From Comamonadaceae bacterium (GTDB lineage Bacteria; Pseudomonadota; Gammaproteobacteria; Burkholderiales; Burkholderiaceae_C): DNA of 64,000 nucleotides. The notes under the pieces were generated by a model, which had not been told where the DNA came from, ran no database searches, and saw only the letters and a list, made by a program, of their open reading frames with translations. The position numbers and the translations under genes are program-made. The stretch covers positions 1 to 64,000 of the forward strand of contig CANFLX010000011.1 of NCBI GenBank assembly GCA_947447985.1, written 5' to 3'. This document shows positions 28,276 to 36,900 of this stretch, piece after piece (the stretch's first letter is position 1; each line of letters opens with the position of its first letter).

Positions 28276-29444
28276 GCCCCGTGCACGCGCAGCATGGCGC
28301 GGGAAATGATGTGGCGTTGGATTTCGCTGGTGCCATCCCAAATGCGTTCCACCCGGGCGTCGCGCCAGTAGCGCTCAATGGGCAGCTGGTTCATCAAGCC
28401 CATGCCACCAAAAATTTGAAGCGCGTTGTCGGTGACCCGCGCCAGTGCCTCGGAGGCAAACAACTTGGCCATGGCGGCATCCGAGTCGGTCATGGTGCCT
28501 TGGTCGCACTTCCAGGCGGCTTGGAGTGTGAGCAGTTCGGCGGCGGCCAGTTCGGTGGCCATGTCGGCGAGCTTGAAACCGGTGCCTTGAAACTTGCCGA
28601 TGGGCTGGCCAAACTGCTTGCGCGTGGCCGCCCATTCGGTGGCCATCTCCATCACCCGCTGGCCCCGGCCCACGCTGGTCGCCGCCACGGTGAGGCGGGT
28701 CGCACCCAGCCACTGGCCCATCAAATCAAAGCCTGCCCCTTCCTCGCCCAGGCGCTTGTAAGCAGGCACACGGCAGTCGGTGAAAAACAATTCGCACTGG
28801 TGGTAGCCCCGGTGCGATACGCAGGCCGGGCCCCGGCGCACGGTCAAGCCCGGCGAGTTCAGGTCCACCAGAAAACCGGTGATTTTTTTCTTCGGGCCAT
28901 GCTTGGTGTCCTCGACCCCGGTGGCGGCAAACAGCACCACAAAGTCGCTCATGTCGGCGTGGCTGATGAAGTGCTTGGTGCCGTTGATGCGGTAGTCGGC
29001 GTTCTCGCCCGTGCCGTCGCGGGTGGCGCGGGTTTGCATGCCGCGCACGTCGGAGCCGGCGTTGGGCTCGGTCATGGCCAGGCAGTCGTGGCGCTCGCCA
29101 CGGATCGTTGGCAAGAGGTATTCCTCAATCTGCGCCCCTTCGCAGGCCCGCAAGATGTTGCTGGGGCGCGCCACCAGCATTTGCAAGCCGTAGGACGCGC
29201 GGCCCAGCTCGCGCTCCATGAGCGTGATGGTGAAGTTGTCCAAGCCGCCGCCGCCCAGTTCGGCCGGCATATTGGCGGCGTACAAGCCGACTTCGATGGC
29301 CTTGGCCTGGATGGAGGCGGCCAGGTCGGGCACGATGGCGTCGGTGCGCTCCACCTCGTCTTCAAAGGGGTACAGCTCTTTTTCAACAAAGGCGCGCACC
29401 GTGTCGACGATCATGGTCTGTTCGCTGCTGAGTTGGAAATGCAT
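28272..29444 (-). CDS. Acyl-CoA dehydrogenase (CaiA-like role)
   Basis: A 390-residue FAD-dependent acyl-CoA dehydrogenase. The signatures LAMTEPNAGSDVRGMQT and the C-terminal QIFGGMGLMNQLPIERYWRDAR are present, with the terminal GTSEIQRHIISR motif. It would oxidise the CoA thioester made by the neighbouring ligase to the enoyl-CoA used by the hydratase. With carnitine genes in the same operon, gamma-butyrobetainyl-CoA is the favoured substrate, by analogy to CaiA. An electron-transfer flavoprotein is needed and is not encoded here. Confidence 0.9.
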   Translation of the reverse strand: MHFQLSSEQTMIVDTVRAFVEKELYPFEDEVERTDAIVPDLAASIQAKAIEVGLYAANMPAELGGGGLDNFTITLMERELGRASYGLQMLVARPSNILRACEGAQIEEYLLPTIRGERHDCLAMTEPNAGSDVRGMQTRATRDGTGENADYRINGTKHFISHADMSDFVVLFAATGVEDTKHGPKKKITGFLVDLNSPGLTVRRGPACVSHRGYHQCELFFTDCRVPAYKRLGEEGAGFDLMGQWLGATRLTVAATSVGRGQRVMEMATEWAATRKQFGQPIGKFQGTGFKLADMATELAAAELLTLQAAWKCDQGTMTDSDAAMAKLFASEALARVTDNALQIFGGMGLMNQLPIERYWRDARVERIWDGTSEIQRHIISRAMLRVHGA

Positions 29445-29476
29445 GGTGGTGGCTTTCAGAAAATGCGGGGTGATGG

Positions 29477-30046
29477 TCAGGCCGTTTTGCGGCGTATGCC
29501 CATGGGCTTGCCCACCTGGGGCGGCAGGGGCAGGCTGGCGTGGGCTGCTGCAACGGCTTGCACCCGTGCGCGCAGGTCACCAGGCATGGGGGCAGCACGG
29601 CCTTGCTTCATATCCACGTGCACCAGCATTTGCTCCGCCGTGGCCAGCAAATCGCCGCTGCTGCCGTGGTACATGGCGTGAAAAATATGCATGCGCTTGT
29701 CGTCGGCATCGAGCAGCTGCAGCGTCAAGCGCAAAGGCTCGCCTTCGGCCACTTCCTGCACGTTGTAGATGTGCGTCTCCACGGTATAGAAGGAATACCC
29801 CCCTTCATCGCGGTAGGACTCGTCAATACCGATCATGCGGAAGTAGGCGTCCGAGTTGTCGCCAAACACCAGCAGGTAGCAGGACTCGCTCATGTGGCCG
29901 TTGTAGTCCACCCACTCGGGCAGCACCACCGGGCGGTACAGGCACAAAGGCGCGGCAATGGGCGCGTTCGGGTCCCACGGTGGCGCGGGAGTGCCTTCAA
30001 GCGGCGTGCTCAGGCCGTGGGATTTGGAAGATGAGGGTGCATTCAT
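29477..30046 (-). CDS. 4HBT-fold thioesterase, possible carnitinyl-CoA hydrolase
   Basis: A 189-residue hot-dog-fold thioesterase with the active-site region LPEWVDYNGHMSES (Asp and His conserved) and the HVDMKQGR strand near the C-terminus. It is clearly related to the second thioesterase in this operon (31192-31689), which has [16 protein letters not shown] 30046 is preferred to TTG 30052. The proline-rich first ~25 residues are probably flexible. Since CdhC-type activity can be assigned to the other copy, this one may release L-carnitine from carnitinyl-CoA, joining the acyl-CoA branch to carnitine dehydrogenase. That role is inference. Confidence 0.8.
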   Translation of the reverse strand: MNAPSSSKSHGLSTPLEGTPAPPWDPNAPIAAPLCLYRPVVLPEWVDYNGHMSESCYLLVFGDNSDAYFRMIGIDESYRDEGGYSFYTVETHIYNVQEVAEGEPLRLTLQLLDADDKRMHIFHAMYHGSSGDLLATAEQMLVHVDMKQGRAAPMPGDLRARVQAVAAAHASLPLPPQVGKPMGIRRKTA

Positions 30047-30066
30047 AGGCAAGCGTGATCTCGCGT

Positions 30067-31182
30067 TCAGGACGGGGCCAGCAACACGATTTTTCCAACA
30101 AAATTCTTCGCTTCAAAAGCCTGCTGCGCCAAGCCGATCTCGCGCAGCGCAAAGGTCTGCGCCACCACCGGGGCAATTTCGCCGCGCTCAATGTAGCCCA
30201 CCAACTGGTCAAAAATCCGGTCTTCTTGAAAGGTGCAACCCAACAGCGTCAGGTCTTTGAGGTAGAGGGTGCGCAAGTCCAAATCCACCACCGGCCCGGC
30301 AATCGCGCCTGCACTGGCGTAGCGCCCGCCACGGCACAGCACCTCCAGCAGCGCAGGCCACTGTGGGCCGCCCACCAGGTCGATGACCACATCAATCGAT
30401 TCGTTGCCCAAGGCCTGCACCGCGTTGACATCGCGCGGCAAGCACTCGTGAGCGCCCAGCGCTCGCAAAGCTTGGTGTTTGTCAGCCGCGGCCAATGCCA
30501 CCACATGGGCACCCCGACGGCGGGCCAATTGCACCGCAGCGCTGCCCACACCGCCCGACGCACCTGTGACCAGCACACGGCTGCCCGCAGACACCCCCGC
30601 ACGATCCACCAGGTTTTCAGCGGTCGAATAAGCGCAAGGAAAGGAGGCCAGTTCCGCGTCACTGAGCCCGCTGCGCACTGCCACGGCAGCCGTCGCAGGC
30701 ACGCAGGTGTACTGCGCAAAACCCCCATCGCACTCCGAGCCAAAGTACTGGCAGGCGTAAGGCTGCGTGCTGCGATGATCGCGCAGCACCGGGCGCACCA
30801 ACACGCGCTGCCCGATGCGGGCGGCGTCCACCCCCGACCCCACGGCGACGATCGAGCCGCAGCAATCGGCGCCCTGGATGCGCGGAAACACCAATGGCGT
30901 GCCGCCCCAGCTCGGGTCCGGGTCACGCGTGCTGTCCACCACGGCAGCAGCACCGTCGGTGGCGCTTGCACTGGTTTTGGAATACCACCCGACGCGGGTA
31001 TTGATGTCGGTGTTGTTCACTGCACTGGCCGCCACGCGGATCAGCACTTCGCCCGCGCCAGGGCGCGGCACGGGCAGGTCTTCGCGGTAGTGCAGCACCT
31101 CCGGGCCACCGAAGCCGGTCAGCACCACGCCACACATGGTGGCGGGCAATGCAGCGGCGGTGGCGGTGGCGGCAGTGGTCAT
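30067..31182 (-). CDS. MDR-superfamily oxidoreductase, quinone-oxidoreductase type
   Basis: A 371-residue medium-chain dehydrogenase/reductase. The N-terminal GroES-like domain (to about 150) leads into a Rossmann domain with VLVTGASGGVGSAAVQLARRRGA. The catalytic zinc motif GHE of classical alcohol dehydrogenases is replaced (QGADCCGSI) and the upstream Cys is absent, so it looks zinc-independent like quinone or enoyl reductases. It starts at ATG 31182, nine bases after the CdhC-type thioesterase. Its job in the carnitine operon is unclear; reduction of an unsaturated CoA ester or an aldehyde are possibilities. Confidence 0.8.
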   Translation of the reverse strand: MTTAATATAAALPATMCGVVLTGFGGPEVLHYREDLPVPRPGAGEVLIRVAASAVNNTDINTRVGWYSKTSASATDGAAAVVDSTRDPDPSWGGTPLVFPRIQGADCCGSIVAVGSGVDAARIGQRVLVRPVLRDHRSTQPYACQYFGSECDGGFAQYTCVPATAAVAVRSGLSDAELASFPCAYSTAENLVDRAGVSAGSRVLVTGASGGVGSAAVQLARRRGAHVVALAAADKHQALRALGAHECLPRDVNAVQALGNESIDVVIDLVGGPQWPALLEVLCRGGRYASAGAIAGPVVDLDLRTLYLKDLTLLGCTFQEDRIFDQLVGYIERGEIAPVVAQTFALREIGLAQQAFEAKNFVGKIVLLAPS

Positions 31183-31191
31183 GGTCAAAGG

Positions 31192-31689
31192 CTATTTGGG
31201 CTGGGGCAAGGCCATGACCCGCCCGATCTGCGCCGGGCGTGGCAGGCTTGCGTGCGCTGCTGCCAGGGGCTGCAGATAGGCCGCCACAGCCGGGGCAAAG
31301 ACCGCAGAACGCGGCCCAACCATATCGACATTGAGCAGCATTTGCTCGGTCAGCGCCATGCACTCGGTGCCACCTTGCGCGTACAGGCTCAGCGCCACGT
31401 GCAGCCGCTTGGCATCCAACCCGAGCAACTGCAGACGCACTTCGACGGCGGCGCCCTGCTTGACCTCGTGCAGATAATTCACATGCGCTTCCAAAGTGAA
31501 CCAAGAGTGCCCGGTGGCTTTGCGCCCGGCTTCATCCAAACCGGCGAGATCCATCAGCGCGTCCACTGCGCTGCTGAACAGCACCATGTAGTAGCCGTCG
31601 CGCAGGTGGCCGTTGAAGTCCACCCACTCGGGGCCAATGGTGCAACGGTAAACCACCGGCAGCGCTGCCGCGCTCGTGGCTTCAGGCAT
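31192..31689 (-). CDS. cdhC: Betainyl-CoA thioesterase
   Basis: A 165-residue hot-dog thioesterase with the active-site segment [18 protein letters not shown] 31689 overlaps the carnitine dehydrogenase stop, and the BKACE gene is next upstream. This reproduces the cdhA/cdhB/cdhC association of Pseudomonas, where CdhC hydrolyses betainyl-CoA to glycine betaine. In some bacteria this domain is fused to carnitine dehydrogenase, which further supports the link. Assignment rests on family and operon position; the other thioesterase in the operon could share or swap roles. Confidence 0.82.
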   Translation of the reverse strand: MPEATSAAALPVVYRCTIGPEWVDFNGHLRDGYYMVLFSSAVDALMDLAGLDEAGRKATGHSWFTLEAHVNYLHEVKQGAAVEVRLQLLGLDAKRLHVALSLYAQGGTECMALTEQMLLNVDMVGPRSAVFAPAVAAYLQPLAAAHASLPRPAQIGRVMALPQPK

Positions 31690-32647
31690 CGGGCGCAATT
31701 CCGTGCTTGAGCTTGGTCGCCTTGATGGCCGCTTGCACCGCCATCAGACAGTCGTCACGGTAGCGTTCCCAGTCGGCAATGCTACGGCTGCCCAGTTGCT
31801 CCACGCTGCCTTCGGCCACGGCATCGAGCAGCGAATCGGTCAACTCCGGCGCCTCCAGCTTGGTCCAGGGCAGCTTGAGCGCAGGACCGAACTGGGCCAT
31901 GAAGTGGCGCATGCCCGCATCGCCACCCGCCAGTGTGTAAATCAAAAAGCTGCCCATGAATGACCAGCGCATGCCCGCACCAAAGCGGATGGCGTCGTCA
32001 ATTTCACCGGTCGTGGCCACGCCGTCGTTGACCAGGTGCAAAGACTCGCGCCACATGGCTTCGAGCAGGCGGTCGGCGATAAAGCCAGGTACCTCTTTGC
32101 GCACGTGCAGCGGGCGCATGCCCAAACTGCGGTAGACCTGCATGGCCGCTTGCACCGCCTCAGGCGCGGTGTTCACGCCGCCCACCACTTCAACCAATGG
32201 CAGCAAGTACACCGGGTTGAACGGGTGTCCAACCACACAGCGCTCGGGGTGCTTGGCATGCGCATAAAAGTCGGTCGGCAGCAAGCCGGAGGTGCTCGAT
32301 CCAATCAAGACATCAGGGCGCGCTGCGGCGGTGATTTCGGCATGCAGTGAGAGCTTCAGGTCCTGGCGCTCAGGCGCGCTCTCTTGGATGAAATCGGCAT
32401 GGGCGACGCACTCTTGCACCGTGGCCACAAATTTCAGCCGGTCTTGCGATGCACCGGGCGCCAGGCCCTGTGCTTGCAATGCGCCCCAGGCCTTGGCCGT
32501 GCGCTCGCGCAGCGCGGCCTCAGCGCCGGGTGCCGGGTCCCAGGCGATCACGTCCAGGCCGTGGGCCAGCGCGCGGGCAACCCAGCCGCTGCCGATCACG
32601 CCGGTGCCCAGGGCTGCAAAGGTTTTGATGTCGGTGACAAAGTTCAT
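31682..32647 (-). CDS. cdhA: L-carnitine 3-dehydrogenase
   Basis: A 321-residue enzyme of the 3-hydroxyacyl-CoA dehydrogenase superfamily, oxidising L-carnitine to 3-dehydrocarnitine with NAD+. The Rossmann motif [14 protein letters not shown] is near the N-terminus, and the region [18 protein letters not shown] with the catalytic His and the downstream [12 protein letters not shown] segment match carnitine dehydrogenases rather than fatty acid enzymes. It is flanked by BKACE (upstream, 40 bases) and thioesterase (overlapping), the expected carnitine set. Confidence 0.9.
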   Translation of the reverse strand: MNFVTDIKTFAALGTGVIGSGWVARALAHGLDVIAWDPAPGAEAALRERTAKAWGALQAQGLAPGASQDRLKFVATVQECVAHADFIQESAPERQDLKLSLHAEITAAARPDVLIGSSTSGLLPTDFYAHAKHPERCVVGHPFNPVYLLPLVEVVGGVNTAPEAVQAAMQVYRSLGMRPLHVRKEVPGFIADRLLEAMWRESLHLVNDGVATTGEIDDAIRFGAGMRWSFMGSFLIYTLAGGDAGMRHFMAQFGPALKLPWTKLEAPELTDSLLDAVAEGSVEQLGSRSIADWERYRDDCLMAVQAAIKATKLKHGIAPDA

Positions 32648-32687
32648 GCTGTTCTTTCGCTGTGGTGAATAGGCGGGCAGCGCGCGA

Positions 32688-33575
32688 TCAGCCGCGCTTT
32701 TTCAGGCCCATTTTTTCGCGGCCTTGCGCCGGGGTCATGGGCGTACCGCCCAGGCGGGTGATGATTTCCACTACACGCTCGGTGAGCGAGCCATTGGTGG
32801 CCAAGACGCCTTTGTCCAGCCACAGGTTGTCCTCCAGACCCACGCGCACATTGCCGCCCAGCAGCATGGCCTGTGCCGCCATGGGCATTTGGGTGCGGCC
32901 AATACCAAAGCCCGACCACACCACGCCTGGTGGCAGGTTGTCCACCATGGCTTTCATGGTGGTGGTGTCGGCCGGTGCGCCCCACGGAATGCCCAGGCAC
33001 AGTTGGAACAGCGGGTTGTCCAGCAGGCCCTCTTTCATCATCTGTTTGGCAAACCAGAGGTGGCCGGTGTCAAAAATTTCGAGTTCCGCTTTCACGCCGA
33101 GTTCGGTAATGCGCTTGGCACCGGCGCGCAAGGCGGCCGGGGTGGAAACATAAATCGTGTCGCCATCGCCAAAGTTGAGCGTGCCGCAGTCCAGCGTGCA
33201 GATTTCGGGCAGCATTTGCTCCACATGGATCAGACGGGCCATGGGGCCAATCAGGTCGGTGGCGGGGCCGAAAGCCATGGGGTTTTCGCCAGGACCGATG
33301 TCCAGGTCACCGCCCATGCCGGCAGTGAGGTTGACGATGATGTCCACGCCGCTGTCGCGGATGCGGTCCATCACCTCGGCATAAAGCGCCGGGTCGCGGC
33401 TGAACTTGCCGGTCTGCGGGTTGCGCACATGGCAGTGCACCACGGTCGCTCCGGCCTTGGCGGCTTCCACCGCAGCGGCGGCGATTTGTGCTGGCGTGAC
33501 CGGCACATGGGGGCTTTTGGCGGCGGTGTCGCCCGCACCCGTGAGTGCGCAAGTGATGATGACGTTGGGGTTCAT
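32688..33575 (-). CDS. cdhB: 3-Dehydrocarnitine cleavage enzyme (BKACE family)
   Basis: A 295-residue zinc-dependent beta-keto acid cleavage enzyme. The metal-binding HCHVRN motif, the N-terminal [12 protein letters not shown] segment and [15 protein letters not shown] are present. It condenses 3-dehydrocarnitine with acetyl-CoA to yield betainyl-CoA and acetoacetate. The substrate assignment comes from the adjacent carnitine dehydrogenase and thioesterase. Its start overlaps the class II aldolase stop (ATGA). Confidence 0.92.
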   Translation of the reverse strand: MNPNVIITCALTGAGDTAAKSPHVPVTPAQIAAAAVEAAKAGATVVHCHVRNPQTGKFSRDPALYAEVMDRIRDSGVDIIVNLTAGMGGDLDIGPGENPMAFGPATDLIGPMARLIHVEQMLPEICTLDCGTLNFGDGDTIYVSTPAALRAGAKRITELGVKAELEIFDTGHLWFAKQMMKEGLLDNPLFQLCLGIPWGAPADTTTMKAMVDNLPPGVVWSGFGIGRTQMPMAAQAMLLGGNVRVGLEDNLWLDKGVLATNGSLTERVVEIITRLGGTPMTPAQGREKMGLKKRG

Positions 33576-34315
33576 GTGGTGTACTCCGGTTCTTCGTGGT
33601 CAAGGATTAGTTTCAGGGCTGCGAGGTGCAGATCGCAGTAGTCGGTGGGGTAATCGTTCCATTGTGCGCAGGCCAGCGCGGCCAGAGGCTCGGGAATCAG
33701 TGCCAGCGGCCGCCCGGTGGACAGGGCCAGCACCTGCAGCTTGGCGGCGCGCTCCAAGTAATACAGCGCGTCGAGCGCCTGCGCTACGGTGGCGCCCACC
33801 ACGATCACGCCGTGGTTGCCCATGAACAGCACGTTTTTGCCTGCGCCCAGCAAGCCCGCAACGCGCTGGCCCTCGGCGGCATCCAAGGCCATGCCCGCGT
33901 AATCGCGGTCATAGGCAATGCGGCCATGAAAACGACAGGCGTTTTGGTCGAGCGCCATCCATTCGAAGTCTTGCAGGCAGCACAAGGTGGTGGCGTAGTG
34001 CATGTGGGTGTGCAGAATGCAGCGCGCCTGCGGCAGGCGCTGATGCAATTCGGCGTGCAGGTTCCAGGCGGTGGGGTCGGGTGTTTTGCCACCTTCTAGT
34101 GCCCCAGGCCGCTGGCTGTCCACCAGCAAGAGGTCACTGGCCCGGATGCGCGAGAAATGGCTGCCTACGGGGTTGAGCAGGAAGCGTGCGCCGTCATCCG
34201 AGACCGCCACACTGAAGTGGTTGGCGATCGACTCGTGCATATCCCAGCGCGCAGCCCAGCGAAAGGCGGCGGCGAGATCGATGCGCGCTTGGGTCTCAAA
34301 AGGCGTGGCGGCCAT
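33572..34315 (-). CDS. Class II aldolase/adducin family protein
   Basis: A 247-residue protein of the class II aldolase/adducin fold. Metal-binding histidines are seen in [11 protein letters not shown], and the [11 protein letters not shown] motif is conserved. ATG 34315 is chosen because [20 protein letters not shown] resembles family N-termini. It is the first gene of the long minus-strand carnitine operon and is translationally coupled to cdhB. Related proteins cleave or epimerise sugar phosphates or decarboxylate; its role in carnitine use is unknown. Confidence 0.83.
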   Translation of the reverse strand: MAATPFETQARIDLAAAFRWAARWDMHESIANHFSVAVSDDGARFLLNPVGSHFSRIRASDLLLVDSQRPGALEGGKTPDPTAWNLHAELHQRLPQARCILHTHMHYATTLCCLQDFEWMALDQNACRFHGRIAYDRDYAGMALDAAEGQRVAGLLGAGKNVLFMGNHGVIVVGATVAQALDALYYLERAAKLQVLALSTGRPLALIPEPLAALACAQWNDYPTDYCDLHLAALKLILDHEEPEYTT

Positions 34316-34375
34316 GCATCCATCCAATAGAAAAAGGTGACACTGTGCTGGCGCACTGTAGCCCCACGGCACGCG

Positions 34376-34398
34376 CCGTCGTAGCACCTATGCGACGG
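34376..34398. promoter_or_regulatory. Dyad CCGTCG-N11-CGACGG upstream of the carnitine operon
   Basis: A perfect six-base inverted repeat with an 11-base spacer, about 60 bases upstream of the first carnitine-operon gene, in the 229-base region divergent from the MFS gene. The spacing suits a dimeric or tandem AraC-type regulator. Its minus-strand reading contains GTCGCATAGG, similar to GTCGCATCAGG upstream of mttB. Confidence 0.4.
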
Positions 34399-34544
34399 TT
34401 AATCAGCTTTTTACGACTTCTTTGGACTGAAACCTTCCGCCAGCGTCGCATTCACGCCGCACGCGAGCTACGCGCTGTGTCAACATGGAAGCCTTCGCAC
34501 ACGCACCCCATTAAGCACCGCTTTTTTTTGTCAGCCTGACCTCC

Positions 34545-35822
34545 ATGAACACCACCATCAAACGCTCACTGGCCTGGCCGCTGGCCTCACTGCTCAGCGG
34601 CGTGAGCATGCTGGTGGTGGGGATCGCGCTGCTCTCCGTGGCGATTGGTGCACAAGCGGGCTTCGCCAAGTACTCGGTGCTAGTGACCGGCATGATCATG
34701 TCGGCTTACTTTGCCGGTTTTGTCTATGGCACTTATGCCTGCCCGGCCTTGATCCGGCGGGTGGGCTATATCCGTGCGTTTGCGGTGATGGCCTCGGTGG
34801 CGTCGGCGCTGCCGGTCTTGCATGCCGTGTGGACCAACCCCTGGTTTTGGGGCTTGCTGCGTTTTGTGACGGGCTTGTGCATCGTCGGCCTGTACATGGT
34901 GATTGAGAGCTGGCTCAATGTGGTGGCCGACCGCGAGAGCCGGGGCAAAGTGTTTGCCGCGTACATGGCGGTCAGTGGCGTGTCCATGGCGCTGGGACAG
35001 TGGCTGATTCTGGTGGGTGACCGGTTTGGCTTTGTGCCGTTTGCGCTGGTCTCGGTGCTGTTTTCGTTCGCACTCATTCCCACCACCATGACCACGATCC
35101 GCGAGCCTCGCCAGGCCGAGGCGCCGTCCATGAACCTGCTGGCCTTGTTTGCGGTCTCGCCCATCGGCTTTATTGCGGCTTTAGGCTCCGGCCTGATCAA
35201 CGGCACCTTTTACAGCCTGGGCAATGTGTTTGGCCAGGGCGTGGGCTTTAGCGACAACCGCACGGCGGCCTTCATGGCCATTACGATTTTGAGCGGCGCC
35301 GCATTCCAGTGGCCGGTCGGGCATCTGTCGGACCGCTACGACCGGCGCTGGATTTTGTTTTGGATTTGCGTTATTTCGGCCATGCTGGCGGCGGTGGGCT
35401 TTTACCTGGCGCGCGAGTACGAAAACTTCTTAATTTTGCTGGGCGTGCTCTACGGGGCCATGTCCTTTGCCATCTACGGCTTGAGCGTGGCGCATACCAA
35501 CGACCTGATTGAACCCGCCAAAGTGCTGGAAACCACAGGCGGCTTGCTGCTGCTGTACGGCATTGGCGCCACCATTGGCCCCACCTTGGCGGGGGGCTTG
35601 ATGGACTACATCGGGCCGGAGGGTTTGATGCTTTACTTCTCGATGGTGCTTGGCGTACTAGCGCTCGCCGTGTGGTACTTCACCAACCGCCAAGGTCGTG
35701 AGTTGCCGGTGCCCGCACACCGCGCCGATTACGTGATGATGGACGCCAGCTCGCAGGCAGTGCTGCGAATGGACCCACGCGGCGTGGCACCGGCGGAGTT
35801 GGACGAGGCCACGGGAGTTTGA
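34545..35822 (+). CDS. MFS transporter (YcaD-like)
   Basis: A 425-residue permease with about 12 hydrophobic helices. The N-terminal half includes GLYMVIESWLNVVADRESRG, a region characteristic of YcaD-type MFS proteins, and the cytoplasmic loop HLSDRYDRRW is a typical MFS motif A. It is divergent from the carnitine operon, which allows shared regulation, but many YcaD-like proteins have unknown substrates. The hydrophilic last ~40 residues are cytoplasmic. Confidence 0.9.
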   Translation: MNTTIKRSLAWPLASLLSGVSMLVVGIALLSVAIGAQAGFAKYSVLVTGMIMSAYFAGFVYGTYACPALIRRVGYIRAFAVMASVASALPVLHAVWTNPWFWGLLRFVTGLCIVGLYMVIESWLNVVADRESRGKVFAAYMAVSGVSMALGQWLILVGDRFGFVPFALVSVLFSFALIPTTMTTIREPRQAEAPSMNLLALFAVSPIGFIAALGSGLINGTFYSLGNVFGQGVGFSDNRTAAFMAITILSGAAFQWPVGHLSDRYDRRWILFWICVISAMLAAVGFYLAREYENFLILLGVLYGAMSFAIYGLSVAHTNDLIEPAKVLETTGGLLLLYGIGATIGPTLAGGLMDYIGPEGLMLYFSMVLGVLALAVWYFTNRQGRELPVPAHRADYVMMDASSQAVLRMDPRGVAPAELDEATGV

Positions 35823-35853
35823 TCGGCCCGAGCGCAATGACATACTGCAGCCT

Positions 35854-36090
35854 ATGCCATTGAAACGCCACCCCACGTCTTTTTTGTTGGCCAGCACAGG
35901 ACTGTCGATGCTGGCAGCGTGTGCGCAAATGCCCCAGTCTTATACAGACCTCCACTGGACTGACCTTCAAGGCGATCGCGGAAGTCAAGTCATGGCGCGC
36001 GACTTTGGAATGTGTGAGAAATTGGTCGAGCAACGCAGCCAGCTCAGGGGTTGTATGTTCGCGCGCGGCTGGGGCTTGGCGCCTGACTAG
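35854..36090 (+). CDS. Small lipoprotein of unknown function
   Basis: A 78-residue protein with a lipoprotein signal: basic start (LKRH), hydrophobic core and lipobox LAAC (Cys near residue 23). The mature part is about 55 residues, hydrophilic, with two further cysteines (GMCEKLVEQ and RGCMFARGW) that could form a disulfide. It begins 31 bases after the MFS stop. I do not recognise a named family. Confidence 0.75.
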   Translation: MPLKRHPTSFLLASTGLSMLAACAQMPQSYTDLHWTDLQGDRGSQVMARDFGMCEKLVEQRSQLRGCMFARGWGLAPD

Positions 36091-36118
36091 CTGTGCCGCT
36101 TAACGGCAAAACTTGCGC

Positions 36119-36703
36119 TCAGCGCTGGGCCAGGGCCTTTTTCACGTCACCCAGCAGCGAGGCGCTGTCGGGCGTGGTGATACTGGAGTAGCTGTCAATC
36201 AGTTTGCCGTCGCGACCTACCAGGTATTTGTAGAAATTCCATTTGGGCTCGCCGCCTCCGGCTTTGGCCAGTTCCTGGAACAAGGCGTTGGCGTTTTTGC
36301 CTTTGACGACCGATTTCTCGAACATCGGGAACTTCACGCCGTAGGTGTTGAAACAGAAATCAGCAATGTCTTTGCCCTTGCCGGGTTCCTGCTGTCCAAA
36401 ATCATTGGACGGAAAGCCCAGCACCACCAAGCCTTGCGCGCTGTAGTTGGCGTAGAGTTTTTCCAGCCCCTCGTACTGGGGCGTAAAACCACAGTAGCTG
36501 GCCGTGTTGACCACCAGCAGCACCTTGCCAGCGTACTGGCACAGGTTTTGGGGCGCGTCGTCTTGCAGGCGGTTAAAGGTTTTTTGCAACAGTGCCGGGC
36601 AGGCCGCTGGGGACGCCTCAGCCGCCTGTGAGGGCACGCCGCTCAGCCACAAAGTACAAAGCAACGTGCCATGGACCACCAGACGAAATTGCAAACGGGC
36701 CAT
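36119..36703 (-). CDS. Exported glutathione peroxidase family protein
   Basis: A 194-residue thiol peroxidase. The catalytic NTASYCGFT motif (Cys form), the Gln in FPSNDFGQQ and KWNFYKYLV supply the Cys-Gln-Trp-Asn tetrad. A signal peptide (FRLVVHGTLLCTLWLSGVPSQA) precedes the domain, so it acts in the periplasm; the second copy in this window (53910-54398) lacks one. ATG 36703 is preferred to the upstream TTG. It probably reduces peroxides with thioredoxin-like donors. Confidence 0.9.
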   Translation of the reverse strand: MARLQFRLVVHGTLLCTLWLSGVPSQAAEASPAACPALLQKTFNRLQDDAPQNLCQYAGKVLLVVNTASYCGFTPQYEGLEKLYANYSAQGLVVLGFPSNDFGQQEPGKGKDIADFCFNTYGVKFPMFEKSVVKGKNANALFQELAKAGGGEPKWNFYKYLVGRDGKLIDSYSSITTPDSASLLGDVKKALAQR

Positions 36704-36759
36704 GGCGGCGATCAAAAATAGGGAGAGTGAGGAGGCTTTTGCTGGGAAACAATGGCCTA

Positions 36760-36900
36760 TCAGGCCATGGTTACCGCAATAAAGGCCAGCAAAAACATCA
36801 GCACGGCGCCTGCGATGGGCAGGACGATGGGCATCATGGGGACAATTTCCTCCACGACGTCGTGGTTGGCTTCGTGAGGGGCATCGTGGTGTGCGGACAT
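36760..36900 (-). CDS. 46-residue single-pass membrane protein, His-rich N-terminus
   Basis: A short frame encoding MSAHHDAPHEANHDVVEEIV followed by a hydrophobic helix (about residues 22-45). The N-terminus carries five His and several acidic residues, and the helix is flanked by Pro residues. It starts at ATG 36900 and ends at TGA 36760, 56 bases before the exported peroxidase and on the same strand. Codon use matches the surroundings and the protein makes sense as a membrane miniprotein. Function unknown; metal binding or a small subunit of a membrane complex are possible. Confidence 0.6.
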   Translation of the reverse strand: MSAHHDAPHEANHDVVEEIVPMMPIVLPIAGAVLMFLLAFIAVTMA

